Shown in pieces: positions 45,601-57,700 of a stretch of 64,000 nt of DNA. Origin of the DNA: Dysidea avara. Its lineage: Eukaryota > Porifera > Demospongiae > Dictyoceratida > Dysideidae. The DNA lies in assembly GCF_963678975.1 (NCBI RefSeq), contig NC_089274.1, positions 48,266,075 through 48,330,074 on the forward strand, written 5' to 3'. Numbering within the stretch: position 1 is the stretch's first letter; each line of letters begins with the position of its first letter. Under the pieces are notes generated by a model, which saw nothing but the letters and a program-made list of their open reading frames with translations, ran no database searches and had not been told where the DNA came from. The position numbers and the translations under genes are program-made.

Positions 45601-46040
45601 ACCTATAATGCACAGTTGTACGGCTGCCGGTAGCTAGACTCAACATGATGTTCGAGTTGGGGATGGTCTTGTTTGCATAGCACACGCAATGGTGGTGAGC
45701 CACGCCCACCCGATCTAAACGCTTTAGAACAAACCTGCAACAATTACAAAAGCATTATACCACATCTCCTAGCATCACGTGAACTCACTCTGTTCTAGGC
45801 CCTTTGCCAATTGCACCATAGAATTCACAAGAGGCGTTAAGTAGCCCCAGAACGTACGAGCTATTTGCTGCATTCCCTCCTTGCTGCTCGCGTTGGCCAA
45901 CACACCTGCAAAAAGTCTCCGTACATTATAAGTATACAAAGAGCTATTACGAAGTACCTCATTTCTTCGTCTTCGTAAGGTAACCGTTCGCACGTGTTTA
46001 CCACATCGTAGCAGATCATCCCAACAACGAGGATACTCAT
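42629..46040 (-). CDS. KHK: ketohexokinase (fructokinase), eight exons
   Basis: Eight exons with GT..AG boundaries and consistent phase give 300 aa: 46,040-45,958; 45,905-45,789; 45,734-45,603; 44,737-44,659; 44,612-44,469; 44,415-44,327; 44,210-44,150; 42,826-42,629. It phosphorylates fructose to fructose-1-phosphate in the cytosol. PfkB signatures are GGNAANSSYVLGLL (exon 2) and DTLGAGDTFNAAVI (exon 8, catalytic Asp about residue 255). Lines such as YKWIHFE, LEFEKYRE, FCAWGELGASASGPDG and ACHVAGTKCCSPGYD follow vertebrate KHK closely, at the same length as KHK (298 aa). The last intron (1.3 kb) and third intron (0.9 kb) carry transposon remnants. Exon 1 faces ALG6 across 71 bp. A broken partial copy lies at 20,890-22,792. 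Confidence 0.93.
42905..43105. mobile_element. foldback MITE in KHK intron 7
   Basis: AGGGATTATAGAAATAAAAA-GTAGG at about 42,917 pairs with CCTACTTTTTATTTCTATCA-TCCCT at about 43,066, about 200 bp overall, inside the last KHK intron. It may be related to the foldback at 55,030 (GTAGTGAAACAAG / CTTGTTTTCACTAC). Confidence 0.7.
43150..43870. repeat. repeat-derived sequence in KHK intron 7
   Basis: AATGAAGAACAGTA ... CTGCAATCAATCCAGT occurs twice (about 43,290 and 43,420), a direct repeat of about 130 bp. The segment 43,700-43,870 resembles 430-600. No coding signature. Confidence 0.5.
45237..45561. mobile_element. decayed MITE of the 36,024 transposon family, in KHK intron 3
   Basis: The right part reads CATCAGCACCAATCAACAAT-CCCAAAGGTTGTGGATCTGG ... 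AAGCAGTCTGGGCATG, matching the right arm of the autonomous element (CATCACCACTAATCAACGAT ... GCGGTCTGGGCACG) at about 80%. The left end (GAAGTCTGGTGGATCTCCAT) matches the left arm. It is an old internally deleted relative with no coding sequence. Confidence 0.75.
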
Positions 46041-46111
46041 CGTGCACCCCAAGCTAGATGTCGCTGCTGTCAGATTCGATTGTGGTTTGTAACATCACGT
46101 GCTACTTTGGA
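46041..46111. promoter_or_regulatory. 71-bp bidirectional promoter KHK / ALG6
   Basis: The two start codons face each other over 71 bp, so promoters and 5' UTRs must overlap. It holds an E-box in the context ATCACGTGCTA (46,094-46,104) and no TATA box. The same 11-mer is in the TMEM104/IQCK promoter. Confidence 0.75.
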
Positions 46112-49100
46112 ATGGAGGAAAGGAAAGTCATTAGGAGAGACTTTTTGTTGTTATGTGTGTCAGCCATTGTCGCGTTTGCAGTATTAGTGAGACTGTGTGT
46201 TGGGCTGAGCGGATATTCCGGTGAGGCAAAATATATGCGGGTGCACGTGATGCAATGTATCCCTGTAAGGTGCTGGCAAGCCTCCCATGTACGGAGACTA
46301 TGAGGCACAGAGACATTGGATGGAGTTGACCATAAACCTACCACCAAACCAGTGGTGTGTGTACTGCCATACATGTTTAGTCTTGCCATAGATCCTTTAC
46401 ATGGATCTATGGTCTTGTGTAACCAGACCTTTCTGCCCTACCCAGTACAAAAGAAAAATTGGCCTGGATCTTGCAGCTGTGGCTTACTACAATCTTGCAT
46501 GGCCAGACTGCTATCTCACCTTTGTGATGTCATTGGTCGTCTTGTGGTGGATTACCATTGACTTGTGAATTCCACCAAAATTTACTAGTACTGGACATTG
46601 GCATGGCAGAGGGCTGATACTGTTGCTACATAGCATTTTCCTGCAAGAATAGCAAGAAACTATGGTAACTGTTCGCCCACGAATGCAACTTTATCAACAG
46701 TAATTCACCAGACCCTATCTCACCAACCAATGATGTCACTAAGAAAAAGAGGAGGTGAGACAGCAGTCTGGTTAGACCACTGTTTCAGTTTACTTTGCCC
46801 ACTTGTGGGGTTTTTTCATAGAGTTTTAGTGTCAAGTTTCTACACAGGCTTTGCATTTAATTCCAATTCATATTGCATCATACTCCTAGACTACTACGGG
46901 GAGTATTGTTTCAATGAATTGGCTTGAAAGCTAGAAGATTTTGCATGTGCGTAGATACCACCTCAATCGTTGCAGGTACTACAACTCCAGTAATAACAAC
47001 TTACAATACTGGGGACTGGATTACCCACCATTGACTGCCTACCACAGCTGGCTATGTGGGATCATGTGAGCCAACTGTATAGTCACTATGTGAAATTACT
47101 GTTACTCTGTTTAGTGCACATCACATTAATCCTGAATGGGTGGCATTAAATAACTCACATGGATATGAGAGTTATCAGCACAAACTGTTTATGAGGTATA
47201 CAGGTGAGTCTTACATTGCTATAGTAATGTGATGTAGCAGTCAATGTACTGTTTTAATCTGCATGAAACTAACTTATGCATTTTTCACATGCTCAGCAAA
47301 TCATAGAAAGTTTCATGTGTGTTGTATTTGTGTTCCCATTGAAACTAGTAGCTAGGTAGACCTTCAGTCATACAATTTGTAAAGGTTTGGTCAAACTCAC
47401 TTTTCTGATTCCGAAGTTCTTAATGTTTAATTACATGTATAATTATCCTATAAACCCCTGAATATATGTTTTGTTGTTTGTTTATGTGTGTGTGACCTTG
47501 TATGTTTGTTATAGTAAGACACTCCAAACTAGCATCTTCGAAGTATAAACGTCTGAGGAGGAAGAGGAGGTGTTAGAATGACACAGGTGGAGCTGAGGTT
47601 TTTATTTCATCATTCTAACACCAACTCCAAGGATGTTTATACTTTGAAGGTGCTAGTTTGGTGTGTCTTACTGTTTTTAGAAAATGGTCTGCCAGCAGTG
47701 AAAAGGACATTGTAGCTATGTCTCATGCCACTGCTAGTGACGGTGTCACGCACAAGGCTACATGGGAAGGCTAATTTACTTTCCTCTTTCTCAGCGCTGA
47801 AACGGCACTTTTATTGGTGATACACTGGCACTGCTATTGCAACAAAGTTTGAGTAAGAGAAATCTGTGAAAAATTAGCGTACTGTAAGGTTGTATCATGG
47901 TTGCATGATGTAGCTACCAAACACTTGACTAGACACCGGAGTATCCTCGCAACCATTCAAGGCAAGTCTATACCACGAGAGAGAATCAATGGATTTGCGT
48001 CACCGTGCCTCATGTAAAGGGAGTGAAAGTGGAGAAAGACAGCTAGCAGAATCACTGTATAATGGTGCTGGCTTGTCAGACGTGTCTAGCGGCAACGCAG
48101 CCCATTTTAAGACACCAATACCTTCCTTGGCAGTCCAGTTAACCCTCTGGCACCAGAATAGGGCGGTGAAGAACATGCTGCCGGTTTTAGTTATGTTATT
48201 GTTTTGTTGACAATATTTCAGCGGTTAGCTAACAATAAATTCTTGGTGTGAACAACTAATTTACTAATGTGAGTCTCTTAGTAGTAAGAGACTTGGGTGG
48301 AGTCTCTTTGTGAATAAGAAACTTCTATTTTTAATGAAACTTCAAAGCATTGCTAACATACCATTTTCCAAGAGGTGAAAGTACTTTTCCTTTGAATTTT
48401 TTGCTAAGTTCTTTAAAATATTTTCCTTCTTTTAGTTCTAGTTGCAGATGTTCTACTGTACTTCTCAGCTGTAGTTTGGTTTGTCACTGTGTGTATGCCA
48501 GAGTGGACCTGGTTGGAAAAGGTTTGTATACACAAGTTGAGTACACAGTTAAATTATTCACACTTCCATTCAGCTGGCATGCCTCATACTGATGCTACTC
48601 CAACCATCCTTGATCATCATTGACCATGGACACTTCCAGTATAATTGTATCAGCTTGGGGTTAGCATTATTTGGAGTTGTTGCTGTAGTACACGACTGGG
48701 ATTTGGTTGGGTCGGTGGCATTCATGTTGTCACTCAACTACAAACAAATGGAACTCTACCATGCACTGCCTTTCTTCTTTTATTTGTTAGGGAAAAGCCT
48801 TTACTGTCCAAACAGGTAACTACACACATGTATGAATGGTTAATGTGCTTCAGTATGTACTATATGAAATGATGTTTATTATAATTAATACTGTTGTTAT
48901 TAGCATTGATGTTTTCTTTTTCAGAATGATAAAGATTGTCAAGCTTGGTACCATGGTGATAGGAATTTTCATTGTATGGTATGTGAAGAGCTACTATAGT
49001 TGTTTACCTATGTTACTCCTACAAGTGTAACATACTTCCTTGTATGCTAATGGTTGGTAGTCTTGTAACATATTCACAGCATTTCATTTAGCTCATGTTA

Positions 49101-51690
49101 CACAACACCATGCACCATATGGTTCATGTAATGCCATGATTTTGTATGGAGTCATAATGTCTAAATGCATTTATAGTCGGGACTTGAAGTAGCCCACACA
49201 CAGTTTCCCTCATTTTGTAGTTTCTTGTTTCCTTGTCAGCTAAACAGTTGTAAGTGTTCTTTGTTTCTAGTTGGCTGCCTTACCTTTCTTCACAAGCTGA
49301 TGTCCTTCAAGTGTTGCACCGGCTGTTCCCATTCTCACGTGGACTTTACGAAGACAAAGTTGCCAATTTTTGGTGCACGGCATCTGTTGTGTTGAAGTTG
49401 CGTCAGTTGCTGTCTCATGAGATTTTGACAATGTTAACAGCCGTCACTACACTATTAGCAGTCCTTCCATCCGGAGTACACTTGATGTTAAACCCAACTC
49501 CTTATTGCTTCATTCTGGCTTTGGTAAGTTGGTGTATCATGTAGCACAATAAAATTAAGGCAGGAAAATTATGAAAAATTGCATCAAATTTGTCAAAAAA
49601 TTTTCCTTGCAATATTCACCTGGTACCTGTTGTAACAATGCCACCTGTATAGAAAGTTCACCTCTATGTAAAAGTAATCTTCCAGTGGTCAGACTGATAT
49701 CAATTTGGTGCCAATGAGCTATGCAGTAATTATTGTGGTGAGTAATCAAAACTTATTGACTAGAAATATAGCTATCAGGATGTGTTAGCAGATTAGGACC
49801 ATATTTTATGATATTGAGGAAGTAAATAGCAATATGCAGTATTTAGCTCAAAATAACATTGTTTAAGTATTATACTTGTATTTAAAGCACTTGCGTAGGC
49901 GAAGATCAAACAAATAAGAGTGCTATTATTTCCATACAGCACTGCATACGGAAAATACAGCACTGTTGATCACGTGCATAACATTTTAAATTACCCGAAG
50001 TAGCCAAACGATGCTATCTGGTTGTTTTATGACCAAACTATATAGACGTTTACCGATTGTCTGATGGCTGAAAACTGACATGGTTCTAGTGTACAAAATG
50101 AACACTCTGAACCAGATGACCACAAAGCACTTTAAACCAGTCGTTAAAGTACCACCACGCTCGTGTAATATGGGCACTCTGGCATGGTCCATATTGCACT
50201 CTGGCGGCAGTGCTTTAACTAGTACTAAATCCTGAAGAAGTGAAAATTTCCCCCCTTAAAATTTTGGATGGTGGTATCTGCAAAACTTTTTGTTATTGAA
50301 ATACGCTAGTGTGTTCATGTTTTAATAGTTTTCATTTTGAAGTCAAGTTTTAAATTCACTGAAACTTGACCTTATATTTGTGGTGTTACAAAAGATTCAT
50401 GGCTTTAGTCTAAAACTATTGTTAAGATGACAAAACTGTGGTTCCCTTTGAAGTAGTGAGCACTTATTTTGTTAATTTGGCAATATAGCATATTCTTTGT
50501 ATTTGGTAATTAGACAATAATTAAGTGCAGTGTAATTATTATTGTAGCAATAAATCCCATGCTGCAGGTTTCACAAATGCTTTGTAGATAACACAAGCTA
50601 AAGTAATGATCCTGTTTCCTGTCAAACTCCCAAATTTGTCTAATCCTCTATAACATCCTCGGTTATCCATGTTGTATATTCTCTGCAACAAGTGATTGCT
50701 CTATTAGAGTATGATAACATGCTTTACAGCAAAATGATGTGGTTATTCCAGTCAGTCATACACTTAATACCAGACAGTGGGGTTATAATCTAGTGGCTGT
50801 GATTTTGTGTCTGCATATCCTCTAGACATTAATCTGAAAACTAAGAAAGTTCTGTCCCATAAAAGGGCCCAAGACTATACTATGATTATATCAAGTACAC
50901 TTGAAGCTATTGTCCTTCTATCCCTTGTCTAGATCAACTCATCACTGGCTTTCTTCCTGTTCTCCTTTCAAGTGCACGAGAAGAGCATCCTATTGGCTGT
51001 CATGTGAGTAGTGAATGTGTCACATCAACATAATGATACTATAAATACTTTGGTAGCTAGTTAGATGTGGTAGATGGCTAGTAGTTATGAGTACTCAATT
51101 AGAGGGTACTTGAATACCGAATCCCATGATTCTATTAGTGTCACTATTACTTCTCCTGTTCCTCCAAATTCAGGCCAGTCAGTTTGCTGTCTTTCACACA
51201 CCCTATTGTCTCCACATGGTTTGCTGTTGTCAGCCTGTTCAGGTTAGCCAATCAGATTGTACGATGTGATATTTGAATTAAACATATTAGTATGTACCCT
51301 CTACTGGTCCGTGATGGACTGGCAATCGCATGCTGGGCATTAACTGGAATATTCTGCGTTTGTTCTAAATATTGCCTACCACATCAAAAAGTATCAAAGA
51401 TAACTCTTACCTTTGTAAGTCTCGTGTATTGTCATTTTTTTAAGTTGTGGGATTATATATTTCAGTGTGTCAGTTCCGTGGTTGGTTTGATGATGTTATG
51501 TGCCGCCAGTCATGTGATATCACCACCTAGTCGACTACCAGACCTGTTCCCAGTACTTATCTCAGGATACTCTTGTATACTATTCCTGTTATCATGTGTG
51601 TACTTCAACATCACACAATTCAGTTGTCACAAAACTGTTCATTTCAAACACAGCCATACTGTGCAAAACACACGCCTTAAAAGTGATTAG
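46112..51690 (+). CDS. ALG6: ALG6 alpha-1,3-glucosyltransferase, twelve exons
   Basis: Exons 46,112-46,220; 46,270-46,354; 46,976-47,065; 47,115-47,203; 48,436-48,521; 48,574-48,815; 48,925-48,978; 49,271-49,523; 50,933-51,003; 51,174-51,242; 51,291-51,414; 51,466-51,690 join in phase to 498 aa (human ALG6 507). It adds the first glucose to Man9GlcNAc2-PP-dolichol in the ER lumen. Family lines are [20 protein letters not shown] with the catalytic-loop Asp (exons 1-2), [18 protein letters not shown] (exon 3), [12 protein letters not shown] (exon 4), [14 protein letters not shown] and [15 protein letters not shown] (exon 6), [18 protein letters not shown] (exon 8) and [10 protein letters not shown] (exon 9). 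Multiple membrane helices are evident. It is head-to-head with KHK, and its stop is 60 bp from the TMEM104 stop on the other strand. Confidence 0.94.
46418..46774. mobile_element. possible TIR element in ALG6 intron 2
   Basis: TAACCAGAC at 46,418 and GTCTGGTTA at about 46,766 are inverted, and CACCAGACCC near 46,697 recalls the AGGGTCTGGTG motif of the 36,024 family. No target duplication was found, so this is tentative. Confidence 0.3.
47515..47672. mobile_element. foldback MITE in ALG6 intron 4
   Basis: AGTAAGACACTCCAAACTAG-CATCTTCGAAGTATAAAC pairs with GTTTATACTTTGAAGGTGCT-AGTTTGGTGTGTCTTACT, 158 bp in all. Internal arms GGTGTTAGAATGA / TCATTCTAACACC also pair. Non-coding. Confidence 0.85.
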
Positions 51691-51750
51691 TGTTTTTATT
51701 TTTAAAAATTTACAATAATAATCTAAATAAATAATAACATACACACATTT

Positions 51751-54700
51751 CTATTGTAGGATCTTCAAAATATCATCAACTATAATCATTATGATACTAG
51801 CAGCTGCCCAGACAAGAATAGCAACAAATACGAAAACAAAGCTTATTGGTGACTTGTGTTTATTCTTGTAACTGTGGAATTGTTTGTAAAACTTCCTACG
51901 AGCAAAGTAAGCCAGAGCCACTGGGATGACATACTGTACTCCAACTCCTGGGAATGATCCAGTTAAACTGACCAGTATTTCAACGTTGGTAGTGCCATAT
52001 GCAATAGCAATTGGTGGAATGACTGCTAACAAAGGGAACACAATTCTGTCAACTACAAAGGGGTACTCCTTTCCCTTAACCAGCTTACGACCTAACACCT
52101 TGAGATTTTCTCGTAGAGTCACTGAAATGATAGGAAAGTTAGTACTGAGAGTGAACACAGGGAACAAAGCAAGGTAGTAACTCAATGGTGACCACACGTC
52201 TGTGTCATGTATGAAATTGAGCGTATAAATATCTTCCAGTTTACCACCAAAACGGTACACGGCAGTGTAACACATCACCAAGTAGAATAACAAGATCAAG
52301 CCGTAGTCGGCCGCTAACATCGGGTACACATACTTCTTTGATTTCATTGGTGTGATCATCCCAGGTAGGGAGTGCTGGCACATAAAGGCATAGATACAGA
52401 TACCAAATAGATTGGGTAGCTCTTTGAAGTCAAATGCTTTTGGCCCAACACGATTGCCTTGAATAATCTCAATCAGTGCTAGTACTATCATCATGATGAA
52501 GGCTAGGAAAGAACAAGAATTGTGAATGTGAGTTGACAGTAAGTTAGGGCACAATGAGACCTCTCTATAATGGACACTAGGATCAAGAAATTATATTAGA
52601 GTCCCTAGAATTTGCTATGAGAGGTTTCACTGTACATTTCATACAAGAATACTGCATGTCTTCCATCATCATCAAACCTTCACACTATTGCACTTGCTTG
52701 GCCTACCTAAGTTTCTAGTGATGGTGGTCACTATTTGGAGTATTTTAGTCTTCTGCACGTTAAAGAAGGTCCATGGACACAGCAGAAGAGTGAACACCGC
52801 CTGGAACAGCCCTAACAACACTTGATCACTCAATCCATCAACTCACCAGAAACACGTAGTACGTCTCTATGTATGAGAGAGAACCCATACAAATGTCCCT
52901 GCCCACCCACGTCCAGTTGCCTTCACAGCCACTTGAGTTACCGTAGTCCAGTAAAGTGTCGTTACTTTCGTTACAAATATACCTCCTTCCTTTGTAGTCT
53001 GGGCTATAAGTGGAATATAGTTTGACATTCAATTCTGAAGTAATATTAGTGAACACATGGTACAGATTCTTATCTTTGACACCTGTATACTAGTTCAATC
53101 ACAAATGTTCAGATAAGTGAAAAATTGTTCAGATCACTATCAAATACTCTAACAGAACATACTCCTACATTCAACTGATGACAATTAATTAATATACTCT
53201 AAAACAGTCATTTCAGTGTTTGAATATTTGAGGTCCTACGATAATTCACACACACTATACTACAGTGATCACACACACTACACCACAGTGATCACACACA
53301 CTACACCACAGTGATCACACACACTACACCACAGTGATCACACACACTACACCACAGTGATCACACACACTACACCACAGTGATCACACACACTACACCA
53401 CAGTGATCACACACACTACACCACAGTGATCACACACACTACACCACAGTGATCACACACACTACACCACAGTGATCACACACACTACACCACAGTGATC
53501 ACACACACTACACCACAGTGATCACATACACTACACTACAGTGATCACACACACAACTCACCATACTACAGTCCTCATAGACTTAGGTACAGCCACAGCA
53601 TAGATGGCCAGGTCACCATACAGGTAGATACAGATACACAAGTAGTAGAGGATCACACCCACTAGTGACACAATGTGTAACTATTATCAACATACTAATC
53701 TACACTGTACATAAGGCCAGATATTTGTGCAGCAATATTTTTAACAAATAGACAATTTAATAATGATAAAATAAATCATGTGACACACACAATGTTAGTC
53801 TCGTGCCCAGCCAGGCTCACACTAATGCGCAAACACCATCTGGTGACAATGCTTGAGTTTCTTGGGCCCGGAAGTGCGATCCAGCCAAAATATTGGCTGG
53901 CCAATCAGAATCGACGAGTTGCATAATCGCATGAATTTATTGGAAGTAGATGAAAAAGCAGACTATTTAAAGCCATTTTATCAGAAGTTACTCACCTAGG
54001 TTGTTCAAGATGTTTGTTGTCAAGTTGTTTTTTCCGATCTCACCTTATGAATCGTGACTCGACATTTCACCAGAAATGAAACGCTTCCTCTACTAATACA
54101 ATGAATGAAGAGATCGCATTTAGTAAATGCCCCATTCTGAGTTTTACTTTATTCCTAGTCATTTTCGAATGGTTTTTCACTGTTTTAAAACGATTATGCA
54201 ACTCCTCGATTCTGATTGGCCAGCCAATATTTTGGCTGGATCGCACTTCCGGGCCCAAGAAACTCGAGCATTGTCACCAGACGGTGTTTGCGCATTAGCG
54301 CGAGCCCAGCTGGGCACGAGACTAACACAATGTACCATACAACTGGACAGACAGACAACACATAACACTTACAAGTGTTAAAGAACATATCAGCCATCTG
54401 TGCCTACAAAAACACCAGGTGGTATAACATGGTACTATCTTAGTAGCAGCAATACAACAGTATTGAAGTGTTTATCAGGTGCTAGCTACACACAACATAC
54501 CAATGGAGGTTTAGCATACTCTGTATTTCCCAGGTAGTAGCCAGAGGAGGTTGGTCACATGTCATCACTCATCTCGTGATCTCAGGTTGAACTAATTCAA
54601 CCTTCACACCTCTTAATATTCTAAAGGATGGATTGTATATCCATACCAGAGCGTCCCAGTGATATTACAAGCCTTCTCAGTACAATGCGCAGCTTTCCTA

Positions 54701-57700
54701 GCTGCTACCCAAGCCTTAACACATATAACTATGCTTGGTTGCATAATTTCATGTCATAGGATTATGACACGTGACCAACCTCCTCTGGGTAGTAGCCATA
54801 ACACAACTTAAATTATTGTCATTACAGCTGTGTGGCTTGTATCTGAATATGCTGACACAAGTATTGACAACACAAGTTTGAGGGAGAAACTAAGCAAAGG
54901 AGTTGTTTAATCCAGGAAATAGCGTTTATGAGAGGAGCCAAGTGGACAACAGTATTGAAACGTCAGGTCAGTCATTCAATGACCATTGCAGGCTTAGCCC
55001 ATGTAGCCGCCCTCAAATAGTATTAAAATTTAAAATGAAGTAGGGATCCAAGTGATAAAAAGTAGTGAAACAAGAGATGAATGATGGTATTACAGCATAG
55101 CTCAGTGGGAAAGTCCCTACATTGGCATGCTATTAACAAACCATTTTGTTAAAGGAATTCTCCCACTAAGCTTTGGTGTAATACCATCATTCATTTCTTG
55201 TTTTCACTACTTTTTATTGCTTGGATCCATAAATTAATAATTTTTAATATACTAGTTTGTTTGGCTTTTTTGTTACAGCATATCAGCTGTACAGTATGAC
55301 TGTTCTATTAGGGTGACTGTTGTATTAGAGTATCCTTCATCTACCGAGTGGGGAGCATATCACTACTTTTGTATTCTTCATTGTGCTAGCATTATGAATG
55401 CAGCTAGACCAATGATAAGGGGTGTGTGGTCATCATGATTGAGTAAATGAAGTAACAAGACCCCGTACTTGATTGTTACTGATCAGCCAAGTTGTGTTAA
55501 ACCTATTGTGAAGTTACACGTATCTACCCAGCATAAGAGCTTTGAATAATTTAGTGGTGTCTAAACATACTTGTTGATACGGAAAATTTAACATCTTGAT
55601 ATGGTTCAATGCATCAAGAAGAAGACAAGCCTGATTGAAGATAAAAAGAAAGACAAGACACAGAGGGTACACACTTGCCAGAACCCCAAAAGGCACATCC
55701 CACTGGTGAGTTTGTTATTGTGGTGTAAAATGGTGGCCGTGTGCTGCTTCGTTTGGTCTCCAGCCTTGTGACTGTGGTCAGGCAAGCAGGTACGCAGGCA
55801 GACGAAAATGGTGATTTATTTTCGTCATTTTTAAAGGCAACGTTTCAGGCAGCACTCGTCACTTTTGGGGAGATCCGTACTGTTTGATAACAGGGTATTC
55901 ATTACTGATAGTTATAGTAGCTGTGGCTATTAACTGGTACCTCCATAAAAAAGATATTATTAGCAAAATCTTGATTAACTGCTGTCCACTATTATGAAGT
56001 GCATATTTGGTTGAAAATTCTTTGGTCTCACAAAGTATATGTTTCATGGAAGGATTGTAGCAAGCAGTAGACAAAAAAGGTAGTAACAATCACTACTGTT
56101 TCTGACTATAGTGTACACACAAGCTAACCATTTCAAACTTCTTCACAATCTCAAATCCTTTCTCTGGTATATCTAATAGAACAGTCAGTATGTAGTGATA
56201 CACAAATGGCCACCATACTCACCTTGGTCTAATATGAGAGGGAAACTCTCCGAGAAGTTGTCACTCACTTCCTCCTCCTAGTAACACACATCATGTGACC
56301 AAGATGCATACTTATCAAGATGTATACTAAACATTCAAGGAAGGTCACAGAAAAGGCATCACTGTTTAATAATAACAAACCTGCCGAATACACAATGTGT
56401 ATGTGTTGTGCCGTCTACTACACTGTAGGTAAAACAAAACTTCTTTCAGAATTGAAGCAATTCAAAGAAGAAAAATGTCATTCACAAAGACTTTGCAGTC
56501 AACAGGTCTGGCTCTTGCATCTGAAAGCTGAAGCAAAAATGGGACAGGTCTAGAAATTGATCTCAGATATATATATACCACTTTAGCGTGGGCATTCAAA
56601 GGTATCACCTGGGCAATATCTAGATATTACCCAAACAATATCATGGGAATTCAGTTTGCCCATGGCTTTGATGCCCGACCAGTTGAAAGATATAAAATGC
56701 TTTGATTCCTTTTATTGAGCGACACGGAGCATTTTATTGTGGGTTTTAGTTTACACATTAGGCAATGCTCAGTGTAGTTGTTAAGTTTAGATTATTTGAC
56801 AGTTACTAAACTATACATTCTAAGACTAATGATCTGTAAAACAATCACTTGGACGATGTGTGGATGCATATTTCTTCCTAGTCTGGCGCCGCCCGCCCCT
56901 TCACATAAAGTAAGGGTCTGGTGAAACACAAATACCTAATCATTTCAAAAGGAATTCAATTAGACAGCGCACGTAATGCTTGTTACGTCAGATGATTGCA
57001 CTTCAATTCAAACAAAAGTATTGTGTTGCCAAGGCGATTTCTGCGTGAACGTCATTGGCATGCACTAATTGGCTAGCGCCGAATCTGGGCGCTAGAAATG
57101 ATTTAGTATCTGTATTTCACCAGACCCTTACTTTATATGAAGGGGCGGGCGGCGCCAGACTAATTTCTTCCCACTGTGCGGGGGAGCGTCCGCCATTGAG
57201 TAGACCACGAAACAAGAGGAATATGACAACTAGGTGAGTCCTAAGTACTTACTGCCACAATAGCAAAGGTTTAATGTAGCATAAAAAAACCATAGATCCT
57301 TTACAACCCAAAACCCAATCCCACAATCGAAAGTTCCTGGCGTGTGTTGAAACATAATGACATAGGAATAATGTTCTGAGAGCTATTTGCCTACACTATT
57401 GAAGCCACAATCCATCATCAGATGCTAGTGTATGAAACAAATGGGGTGAGTTATCTGTAGTTCTTTCACCTATCAGGTGAGTGTGCCCTGAGTGATATAT
57501 ATCACTTACATACCGCAACTGTGTAAGGATTTTGCTGATATATACACCCTTACCCCTCAGACCTGAGGTTCTCGGGGTTTGGGTGTATATCAGCAAAATC
57601 CCTTGCAGCCGTGGTATAATGTATAGTTGTTTATAGCAGTTCAACTTTTATCACTCATCATAATTATGCTGTCCTCAGAACACTGTCATACATTTATAGT

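Noticed and set aside
53246-53556. CRISPR-like array
   Set aside because: Units are contiguous 23-bp tandem copies with no spacers, in a eukaryotic intron.
55514-55696. Extra TMEM104 exon reading ACLLLDALNHIKMLNFPYQQ
   Set aside because: There is a weak acceptor but no GT donor after the open part and no match to the family; exons 5 and 6 join in phase without it.
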